Assembly (NCBI GenBank): GCA_003504855.1
Contig: DNZD01000121.1
Coordinates: 1-5,233 of the forward strand
Length of the DNA stretch: 5,233 nucleotides
DNA from: Cytophagales bacterium
Lineage (GTDB): Bacteria; Bacteroidota; Bacteroidia; Cytophagales; Cyclobacteriaceae
Direction: 5' to 3'
Shown here piece by piece: positions 1-5,233 of the stretch. The notes below the pieces were generated by a model. It saw nothing but the letters and a program-made list of their open reading frames with translations, did no database searches and had not been told where the DNA came from. The stretch's first letter is position 1. Every line of letters begins with the position of its first letter. The translations under genes were made by a program, and so were the position numbers.

Positions 1-2867
1 GTGACCAGATGGCCGTTCACGTTCCGCTGGGTCAGGAAGCTATCGTTGAAGCTTCCATGCTGATGCTTTCTTCTCATAACATCCTCAACCCGTCTAATGG
101 CGCGCCGATCACGGTACCGTCACAGGACATGGTGTTGGGTCTTTACTACCTGACGAAAGGCAGAAAAGGAGAGAAGGGCGAAGGCAAATTGTACTACTCT
201 CCGGAAGAAGTGATTATCGCATATAACGAAGGTCGCCTTTCCAAACATGCTCACATTAAGGTGCGCGTAAAAACGAAAGACAAGAAGACCGGACAGATTG
301 TTGCGAAGACCATGGAGACTGTAACAGGTCGCGTGCTTTTCAACGAAGTGGTTCCGGAAGAAGTAGGCTACATGGATGAGCTGCTCACCAAGAAGAAGCT
401 GCAGACCATCATCGCCGACGTATATAAAATTGCCGGTCAGGCCAAGGCTGCCAAGTTCCTCGATGATATCAAAGAACTCGGATTCCAGATGGCATACCGC
501 GGTGGTCTTTCCATCGGTCTGAACGACGTGAAGGTTCCTGCTGAAAAGGAGAAACTGGTAGCCACTGCTCAGAAAGAAGTTGACGGTGTGTGGAACAACT
601 ACATGATGGGTTTGATCACTGACAACGAGCGTTACAACCAGGTGATCGATATCTGGACCCGGACCAATACGCTTTTGACCAACACGCTGATGAAGCAGTT
701 GGAAGAAGATCAGGCCGGCTTCAACTCGATCTACATGATGATGCACTCCGGTGCCCGTGGTTCCCGCGAACAGATTCGTCAGTTGGGCGGTATGCGCGGT
801 CTGATGGCCAAGCCACAGAAAAACCTCGCTGGCTCTGTGGGTTCCATCATCGAAAACCCGATCCTCTCTAACTTTAAGGAAGGTCTGGACGTGTTGGAGT
901 ACTTTATCTCCACGCACGGTGCACGTAAAGGTTTGGCCGATACAGCGTTGAAAACAGCGGATGCCGGTTATTTGACCCGTCGTCTCGTGGACGTTGCCCA
1001 GGACCTCGTGATCACCGAAGAAGATTGCGGTACCCTGCGCGGCTTGAAAGTGACGGCCCTCAAGGACAATGAGGACATCGTTGAACCATTGTCTGAGCGT
1101 ATCCTCGGTCGCGTGTCTGTACATGACATCTTCGATCCGATTTCGGATGAGATGATTTGCCCTGCCGGTCAGGAGATCACCGAAGAGGTTGCCAAGCGCA
1201 TTGATGAGACCAGTATTGAAGAAGTTGAAATCCGCTCTATCCTTACCTGCGAATCGCGGGTAGGTGGATGTACCAAGTGCTATGGCCGTAACCTGGCCAC
1301 AGGCCGTATGGTGCAAACGGGTGAAGCAGTTGGTGTAATCGCTGCACAGTCTATCGGTGAACCCGGTACGCAGCTTACCCTCCGTACCTTCCACGTGGGT
1401 GGTGCCGCATCCAACATTGCAACGGAAGCCAGCATCAGGGCCAAGTTCACGGGTACGATCGAGTTCGAAGGTGTACGTACCATCGACAGCACCGACAAGG
1501 ATGGCAACAAGGTGAAAGTGGTGATGGGCCGTACCGGCGAGGTACGCATCGTTGAAAAAGATAAGAACCGTGTGTTGATTGCCAATAACGTGCCGTACGG
1601 ATCATTCCTCTTTGTGAAGGATGGTCAGAAGGTAGAGAAGGGCGATGAATTGTGTAACTGGGATCCTTACAATGCTGTAATCCTTTCCGAGTTCGATGGT
1701 GAAATCGAATACGAAGCGATTATCGAAGGCATTACCTATAAGGAAGAGTCTGATGAGCAGACCGGTCACCGTGAAAAAGTGATTACGGAAACGCGCGATA
1801 AGACCAAGAACCCGGCTATCGTGGTGAAAGGCAAGAACGAAACGAAGAGCTATAACATTCCGGTGGGCGCTCACCTTGCGGTTGACGCGGGTGAACAAAT
1901 CAAAGCTGGTCATGTATTGGTAAAGATTCCCCGTGCGGTTGGTAAGTCACGCGACATTACCGGTGGTCTGCCCCGAGTTACTGAATTGTTCGAAGCACGT
2001 AACCCGTCCAACCCGGCCGTGGTGAGTGAAATCGACGGTGTAGTAACCTATGGAGGTATCAAGCGCGGTAACCGCGAGATCTTTATTGAATCCCGCGATA
2101 AGGTTCAGAAACGCTACCTCGTACCGCTGTCGAAACACATCTTGGTGCAGGACAACGACTTCGTGAAAGCAGGCCAGCCGCTGTCGGATGGTGCAATCAC
2201 GCCTTCGGATATCCTCTCTATCAAGGGCCCGACGGCTGTTCAGGAATATCTCGTGAATGAAATTCAGGAAGTTTATCGCTTGCAGGGTGTGAAGATCAAC
2301 GACAAACACATCGAGGCTATCGTAAGCCAGATGATGCAGAAAGTTGAAGTCATTGACAGCGGTGACACCAGCTTCCTCCAGGGAGAATATGTTGACAAGC
2401 TGGAATTCCGCGAAGTCAACGACCTGATCCTCGACAAAAAAGTAGTGATGGATTCTGGTGATTCACAGAAACTGAAGCCCGGTCAGATCATTACGGCCCG
2501 CGACCTCCGCGATGAGAACTCGTCGCTGAAGCGCAAGGACCAGCGTATTGTTGAGGTTCGCGATGCCATGCCTGCCGTGTCCCGTCCGACCCTCCAGGGT
2601 ATTACCCAGGCGTCGTTGAAGACGGAAAGCTGGCTGTCGGCTGCGTCATTCCAGGAGACCACCAAGGTGTTGAGCGAAGCTGCCATCCGTGGCAAGGCTG
2701 ACTACCTGGCTGGTTTGAAGGAGAACGTAATCGTAGGTCACCTGATTCCTGCCGGTACCGGTCAACGTGCCTTCAACGACCTCATTGTAGGTTCTGAAGA
2801 AGAGTACGAGAAGATGATGGAGCCGAGCAGCAGTGCTCCACGTAAAGAGAAAGAGTTACAAGCGTAA
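1..2867 (+). CDS. rpoC: RNA polymerase subunit beta' (RpoC), 5'-truncated, C-terminal ~954 residues
   Basis: Largest catalytic subunit of cytoplasmic DNA-dependent RNA polymerase. The gene enters from the left: bases 1-2 end a glycine codon, 3-5 encode Asp and 6-8 Gln, so the first visible Asp is the last one of the Mg-binding NADFDGD motif (E. coli D464); the ATG at 9 is an internal Met, not the start. Residues below count from that Met. The bridge helix is near 247-268 ([21 protein letters not shown]). The second zinc site is complete: C340, C414, C421 and C424, with the same spacing as E. coli C814/C888/C895/C898. The trigger loop lies around 440-470, with H462 matching E. coli H936, and resumes at DITGGLPRV (649-657). 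Between these halves is an insert of roughly 175 residues, comparable to the SI3 insert of E. coli. A 7-residue extra segment relative to E. coli follows the bridge helix (about 270-277). The C-terminal core (LIPAGTGQR) is intact and ends in a charged tail. It stops with TAA before a terminator-like hairpin. The missing part is roughly the N-terminal third. Confidence 0.99.
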   Translation, partial: DQMAVHVPLGQEAIVEASMLMLSSHNILNPSNGAPITVPSQDMVLGLYYLTKGRKGEKGEGKLYYSPEEVIIAYNEGRLSKHAHIKVRVKTKDKKTGQIVAKTMETVTGRVLFNEVVPEEVGYMDELLTKKKLQTIIADVYKIAGQAKAAKFLDDIKELGFQMAYRGGLSIGLNDVKVPAEKEKLVATAQKEVDGVWNNYMMGLITDNERYNQVIDIWTRTNTLLTNTLMKQLEEDQAGFNSIYMMMHSGARGSREQIRQLGGMRGLMAKPQKNLAGSVGSIIENPILSNFKEGLDVLEYFISTHGARKGLADTALKTADAGYLTRRLVDVAQDLVITEEDCGTLRGLKVTALKDNEDIVEPLSERILGRVSVHDIFDPISDEMICPAGQEITEEVAKRIDETSIEEVEIRSILTCESRVGGCTKCYGRNLATGRMVQTGEAVGVIAAQSIGEPGTQLTLRTFHVGGAASNIATEASIRAKFTGTIEFEGVRTIDSTDKDGNKVKVVMGRTGEVRIVEKDKNRVLIANNVPYGSFLFVKDGQKVEKGDELCNWDPYNAVILSEFDGEIEYEAIIEGITYKEESDEQTGHREKVITETRDKTKNPAIVVKGKNETKSYNIPVGAHLAVDAGEQIKAGHVLVKIPRAVGKSRDITGGLPRVTELFEARNPSNPAVVSEIDGVVTYGGIKRGNREIFIESRDKVQKRYLVPLSKHILVQDNDFVKAGQPLSDGAITPSDILSIKGPTAVQEYLVNEIQEVYRLQGVKINDKHIEAIVSQMMQKVEVIDSGDTSFLQGEYVDKLEFREVNDLILDKKVVMDSGDSQKLKPGQIITARDLRDENSSLKRKDQRIVEVRDAMPAVSRPTLQGITQASLKTESWLSAASFQETTKVLSEAAIRGKADYLAGLKENVIVGHLIPAGTGQRAFNDLIVGSEEEYEKMMEPSSSAPRKEKELQA

Positions 2868-2875
2868 ACCAAATG

Positions 2876-2913
2876 ATCCCCTGGCCGTGCAAACAGTCAG
2901 GGGATTTTTATTT
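2876..2913 (+). terminator. Intrinsic terminator-like hairpin after rpoC
   Basis: The arms ATCCCCTG (2876-2883) and CAGGGGAT (2898-2905) are perfectly complementary. The stem can extend inward by a G-U pair (2884/2897) and a C-G pair (2885/2896), leaving a 10-base loop (2886-2895). A T-rich tract, TTTTT A TTT (2905-2913), follows at once, as expected of a Rho-independent terminator. It begins 8 bases after the rpoC stop and is followed after 10 bases by the DUF3467 start codon. It may therefore terminate most rpoBC transcripts and let some read through, rather than fully separate two operons. Efficiency cannot be judged from sequence. Confidence 0.75.
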
Positions 2914-2923
2914 CCAATCCACT

Positions 2924-3247
2924 ATGGCAGACGAAAAAGAACAGGTTCCTCAAAATCAAATCAACATTGAGCTGAGCGAGGAGATTGCCGAAGGGGTGTA
3001 TTCCAACCTGGCCATGATCGCCCACTCCAACAGCGAGTTTGTAATCGATTTTATTCGGTTAATGCCGGGTGTCCCCAAGGCCAAGGTAAAGTCGAGGATT
3101 GTGATCACGCCGGAGCACGCCAAGCGCCTGTTGGCTGCATTGAAAGACAACATTGAGAAATACGAATCAGCCTTTGGTGCCATCAAACGCACAGACGACC
3201 ATCCCAAATTCCCTATGAATTTCGGAGGAACGATGGGTGAGGCCTAG
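2924..3247 (+). CDS. DUF3467 family protein, 107 aa
   Basis: Small soluble protein of the DUF3467 family; its molecular function is not known to me. The recognisable core runs from about residue 12 to 88: an N-terminal INIELSEE-type segment, a central SNLAMIAHSNSEFVIDFIRLMPG stretch typical of the family (split here only for naming), a basic KAKVKSR segment, and a helical ITPEHAKRLLAALKDNIEKYE region. The C-terminus MNFGGTMGEA is the sort of glycine-containing tail I associate with Bacteroidota members. No signal peptide or membrane segment is visible. I chose the ATG at 2924 because the family-like sequence begins there. A longer in-frame start at 2873 would translate through the hairpin and add 17 residues of unrelated composition (MIPWPCKQ...). 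No Shine-Dalgarno sequence or promoter is visible in the short gap, so expression probably depends on read-through from rpoC or on a promoter hidden in the rpoC 3' end. Its position beside rpoC suggests, but does not show, a transcription-related role. Confidence 0.9.
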   Translation: MADEKEQVPQNQINIELSEEIAEGVYSNLAMIAHSNSEFVIDFIRLMPGVPKAKVKSRIVITPEHAKRLLAALKDNIEKYESAFGAIKRTDDHPKFPMNFGGTMGEA

Positions 3248-3269
3248 TTCCAATTAATTAATAGCTGCC

Positions 3270-3962
3270 ATGAGGCATTTCATTGCACTTATTCTCTTGC
3301 TGACAATCTTCAGTTGCAAAAAGGAGACTAACAGCATGGAGTCGCCTGCGCCGGTTGAATGCTCTTTCAGGATTGGCGAAATCACCTTTTCGCAGGCCCT
3401 CCATGGAGCCGAAAAACAGGTTGCAGTGGAGGACCAGCACCTGGTAATCAGCAGCCCGCCAAAGTCAGATTATTTTAACGAGCCTGATGAATCCGCCAGG
3501 TATGGCAATGCACCGATCCTGCTTACCCGGCTGGACAACACGGTCCCTTTTACCTGGACGGCCACCATACTTCCGGTATTCACCACCACCTATGATGCTG
3601 GCGCGATATACCTCTATGTAGATTCAGGGCACTGGCTGAAGTTTGCCTTTGAACAGGACGAGCGTGGTAATAAGCGGATAGTAACCGTTCGCACCCGCGG
3701 TACTTCGGACGACAATAACCATGACATAATAAGCCAGGAAGCCATCGACCTGAAGATTTCATCGGATGGTAAATCAATCGGCTTTTATTACTCTACTGAC
3801 CATACCAACTGGCAGGTGGTGCGGGTATTTAAGAATGACTACCCCGGCCAATTGTGGCTGGGTATCAGTGCCCAGTCTCCGTGGGGCGAGGGCAATAAAG
3901 TCACCTTCTCCAATTGCGCGTTGACCCCAGGCAGCATCAAGGACTTCCGCAAGGGAGAGTAA
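3270..3962 (+). CDS. Predicted lipoprotein with DUF1349 (concanavalin A-like) domain, 230 aa
   Basis: Probable exported lipoprotein. The N-terminus MRHFIALILLLTIFSC has a short basic start, a hydrophobic core and a lipobox-like IFSC with the lipidation cysteine at residue 16, followed by KKET and a short linker. The rest resembles DUF1349, a family with a concanavalin A/glucanase-like beta-sandwich fold. Matching segments include TYDAGAIYLYVDSGHWLKFAFEQ (about 107-129, quoted only to locate it), VTVRTRGTSDD (138-148), ISSDGKSIGFYYSTDHTNWQ (163-182) and LWLGISAQSP (195-204), ending with the usual FSNCALTPG-type strand. C31 and C216 could form a disulfide in the periplasm or at the cell surface. 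Fungal relatives are annotated as enolase regulators, a label that should not be transferred here; carbohydrate binding is only a possibility from the fold. The signal peptide supports the ATG at 3270 over Met23. The gene starts 22 bases after the DUF3467 stop, so the two may be co-transcribed. I see no promoter of its own. Confidence 0.85.
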   Translation: MRHFIALILLLTIFSCKKETNSMESPAPVECSFRIGEITFSQALHGAEKQVAVEDQHLVISSPPKSDYFNEPDESARYGNAPILLTRLDNTVPFTWTATILPVFTTTYDAGAIYLYVDSGHWLKFAFEQDERGNKRIVTVRTRGTSDDNNHDIISQEAIDLKISSDGKSIGFYYSTDHTNWQVVRVFKNDYPGQLWLGISAQSPWGEGNKVTFSNCALTPGSIKDFRKGE

Positions 3963-3978
3963 GAGGCGCCCTATTCAG

Positions 3979-3990
3979 GCATCCGGATGC
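3979..3990. repeat. 12-base perfect palindrome
   Basis: GCATCCGGATGC is perfectly self-complementary with no spacer and lies 16 bases after the lipoprotein stop. There is no T-tract directly behind it, so it is a poor terminator by itself. It could be a protein-binding half-site pair or chance. No second copy is seen in the window. Confidence 0.35.
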
Positions 3991-3996
3991 TCAATA

Positions 3997-4040
3997 CAGC
4001 CGTTTTTAGGCCAAACTCTGACCCAAAACAGGCTGATTTT
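3997..4040 (+). terminator. Possible intrinsic terminator after the lipoprotein gene
   Basis: CAGCCGTTTT (3997-4006) can pair with AAAAC-A-GGCTG (4025-4035), giving ten base pairs with one bulged A at 4030 and an 18-base loop (4007-4024). TTTT at 4037-4040 follows. The position, downstream of the lipoprotein stop and upstream of the rpsL promoter, is where a terminator would be expected. The loop is large, half the stem is A-T pairs and the T-tract is short, so this is a moderate to weak candidate. Confidence 0.4.
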
Positions 4041-4061
4041 CAAGCGGGTACGGGCCAAAAC

Positions 4062-4123
4062 TCTTTTAAAACCTAACCTTTGCATCCTATTTTCTTTTAA
4101 ATACCTTTGCAGTCCTAATTTTT
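4062..4123 (+). repeat. Imperfect tandem duplication in the rpsL upstream region
   Basis: Copy 1 (4062-4093) and copy 2 (4093-4123) share the blocks TCTTTTAAA, then TA with CCTTTGCA, then TCCTA, then a T-run. They differ by small indels only: ACC before the TA block and one extra A in copy 1, and a G before TCCTA plus an extra A after it in copy 2. The copies abut and both contain the core of a Bacteroidota -7 promoter element, so the duplication is superimposed on the promoter region. Confidence 0.7.
4079..4109 (+). promoter_or_regulatory. Bacteroidota-type promoter for rpsL-rpsG-fusA
   Basis: TTTG at 4079-4082 serves as a -33 element and TACCTTTG at 4102-4109 is an exact match to the -7 consensus TAnnTTTG. 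The spacer is 19 bases, within the range for the Bacteroidota primary sigma factor. Transcription would start a few bases downstream, about 4113-4118, leaving a leader of about 30-35 bases. That leader is A-rich just before the rpsL ATG (CAAAAAGAGAAACATA) and has no Shine-Dalgarno match. An upstream copy of the -7-like motif, TAACCTTTG at 4074-4082, has one base too many between TA and TTTG and no TTTG at the right distance, so it is a weaker promoter candidate. Confidence 0.8.
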
Positions 4124-4148
4124 AAAGCGGTTCAAAAAGAGAAACATA

Positions 4149-4577
4149 ATGCCTACCATTCAGCAACTCGTACGGAAAGGGCGCACCAAATTGACTTTTA
4201 AGTCAAAATCGCCTGCTTTAGACTCCTGCCCGCAGCGCAGGGGTGTTTGCACCCGTGTGTACACTACCACGCCTAAAAAGCCGAACTCCGCTCTCCGCAA
4301 GGTGGCGCGTGTGCGTTTGACGAATGGCAAAGAGGTTAACGCCTATATTCCTGGTGAAGGTCACAACCTGCAAGAGCACTCGATCGTGTTGATCCGCGGC
4401 GGTCGTGTTAAGGATCTTCCCGGTGTACGCTACCACATCATCCGTGGTGCGCTGGATACCGCTGGTGTAGGCGGTCGTCAACAAAGTCGTTCCAAGTACG
4501 GTGCCAAGAAACCTAAGGCCGGGGCAGCTGCTCCTGCCGGTAAGGGAGCCCCTGCAGCTAAAGGCGCCAAAAAATAA
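4149..4577 (+). CDS. rpsL: 30S ribosomal protein uS12 (RpsL), 142 aa
   Basis: Small-subunit protein at the decoding centre, needed for tRNA selection accuracy. The core aligns with E. coli S12 without gaps for at least the first 100 residues: [25 protein letters not shown] around 27-51 (named by position), [10 protein letters not shown] at 68-77 and [12 protein letters not shown] at 84-95. K43 and K88, where substitutions commonly give streptomycin resistance, are wild type, so this gene predicts no such resistance. D89 is the conserved aspartate that RimO methylthiolates in some bacteria. The protein exceeds the 124-residue E. coli form by a low-complexity Ala/Gly/Pro/Lys tail (about 124-142, ending PAAKGAKK). 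It is the first gene of the str cluster, preceded by its own promoter, and rpsG begins 12 bases after its TAA stop. Confidence 0.99.
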   Translation: MPTIQQLVRKGRTKLTFKSKSPALDSCPQRRGVCTRVYTTTPKKPNSALRKVARVRLTNGKEVNAYIPGEGHNLQEHSIVLIRGGRVKDLPGVRYHIIRGALDTAGVGGRQQSRSKYGAKKPKAGAAAPAGKGAPAAKGAKK

Positions 4578-4589
4578 TTTCATCTAGTC

Positions 4590-5057
4590 ATGAGAAAAGC
4601 GAAACCCAAGAAGAGATACCTTCTGCCTGATCCGAAGTTCAACGATACACTCGTAACGAAGTTCGTGAACTACATGATGGAACAAGGCAAAAAGAGCGTG
4701 GCCTACAACATCTTCTACGATGCCATCGGTATTGTAGAAAAGAAATCTGGTGAACCCGGATTGGAAGTTTGGAAACGCGCTATGAACAACCTGATGCCTG
4801 CGGTTGAAGTAAAAAGCCGTCGTGTGGGAGGTGCAACATTCCAGGTGCCGGTGGAAATCCGACCTGAGCGCAAAATCAACTTGTCCATCAAATGGCTCAT
4901 TGACTACTCCCGCGCCCGCGGTGAAAAAACGATGATGGACAAACTGGCCGCTGAGATTCTCGCAGCGTCCAAAGGCGAAGGTGCCGCCATCAAGAAAAAA
5001 GATGACACCCATCGCATGGCCGAAGCAAACAAGGCCTTCTCACATTTCAGATTCTGA
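4590..5057 (+). CDS. rpsG: 30S ribosomal protein uS7 (RpsG), 155 aa
   Basis: Primary 16S rRNA-binding protein that organises the 3' major domain (head) of the 30S subunit and contacts the E-site region. The N-terminal [18 protein letters not shown] segment is basic. The diagnostic [21 protein letters not shown] block is at about 73-93, and the C-terminus [18 protein letters not shown] matches the family end. Length is full for the family (E. coli about 156-179 depending on strain). The ATG at 4590 fits the family N-terminus; no Shine-Dalgarno sequence precedes it. The gene ends in two adjacent in-frame stops, TGA then TAA (5055-5060). Spacing to rpsL (12 bases) and fusA (6 bases) indicates one transcription unit. 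In E. coli, S7 represses this operon by binding a longer rpsL-rpsG spacer; that site has no room here. Confidence 0.99.
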   Translation: MRKAKPKKRYLLPDPKFNDTLVTKFVNYMMEQGKKSVAYNIFYDAIGIVEKKSGEPGLEVWKRAMNNLMPAVEVKSRRVGGATFQVPVEIRPERKINLSIKWLIDYSRARGEKTMMDKLAAEILAASKGEGAAIKKKDDTHRMAEANKAFSHFRF

Positions 5058-5060
5058 TAA

Positions 5061-5233
<173 letters not shown>

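Noticed and set aside
120..1394. Long open frame of 424 codons on the minus strand inside rpoC
   Set aside because: It lies wholly opposite a certain rpoC coding region. Its translation is rich in His, Phe, Thr and Gln with no recognisable family, as expected when a codon-biased gene is read in reverse.
2873..2923. Upstream in-frame start giving a 124-residue DUF3467 protein
   Set aside because: The extra 17 codons cover the terminator-like hairpin and encode MIPWPCKQ-type residues that do not resemble the family; the ATG at 2924 gives the expected N-terminus.
2905..2923. Promoter for DUF3467 between the hairpin and its ATG
   Set aside because: No TAnnTTTG element and no TTTG at a suitable distance is present, and there is no space for a leader.
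3979..3990. REP-like element or insertion-sequence end at the GCATCCGGATGC palindrome
   Set aside because: Only one short copy is seen, without flanking repeats, a transposase gene or the extended hairpin of REP elements.
4074..4082. TAACCTTTG as a second full promoter
   Set aside because: There are three bases instead of two between TA and TTTG, and no TTTG lies about 19 bases upstream; it is better explained as the first copy of the duplication whose TTTG serves as the -33 element.
4149..4577. Streptomycin-resistance allele of rpsL
   Set aside because: K43 and K88 are both the sensitive-type lysines and the surrounding loops are unchanged.
4218..5012. Minus-strand open frames opposite rpsL and rpsG
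   Set aside because: They mirror highly conserved ribosomal protein genes, have no family resemblance and no promoter; they are antisense shadows.

Overview
This window is a chromosomal housekeeping segment from a member of the Bacteroidota. Four things point there: the RpoC sequence has the short bridge-helix-adjacent insert that I associate with that phylum; a DUF3467 gene follows rpoC; the clearest promoter has the Bacteroidota form (TTTG, 19 bases, TAnnTTTG); and none of the five visible start codons has a Shine-Dalgarno sequence. A Chitinophagales/Cytophagales-type organism of moderate GC (about half) is my best guess, but finer placement is not secure from this sequence alone.

Layout, all on the + strand: (1) 1-2867, the C-terminal two thirds of rpoC (RNA polymerase beta'), entering at the last aspartate of the catalytic NADFDGD motif; (2) 2876-2913, a strong intrinsic-terminator-like hairpin; (3) 2924-3247, a small DUF3467 protein whose start codon lies only 10 bases after the hairpin's T-tract; (4) 3270-3962, a predicted lipoprotein with a DUF1349 (concanavalin A-like) domain; (5) 3963-4148, a 186-base intergenic region with a possible second terminator and a promoter lying in an imperfect tandem duplication; (6) 4149-4577 rpsL (uS12), 4590-5057 rpsG (uS7) and 5064 onward the start of fusA (EF-G), cut by the window end.

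The genes connect transcription (RNA polymerase) to translation (30S subunit decoding-centre and head proteins plus the translocation factor), the usual rpoBC/str order. The unusual parts are the two genes between the blocks. The DUF3467 gene looks like a long-standing neighbour of rpoC in this phylum. The lipoprotein gene looks like an accessory insertion. The str genes appear to have their own promoter just upstream of rpsL. I see no mobile element, CRISPR array, tRNA, rRNA or defence-like cassette, and no convincing new multi-gene system. The points most worth a second look are the hairpin/start arrangement before DUF3467, the duplicated rpsL promoter and the lipoprotein insertion.
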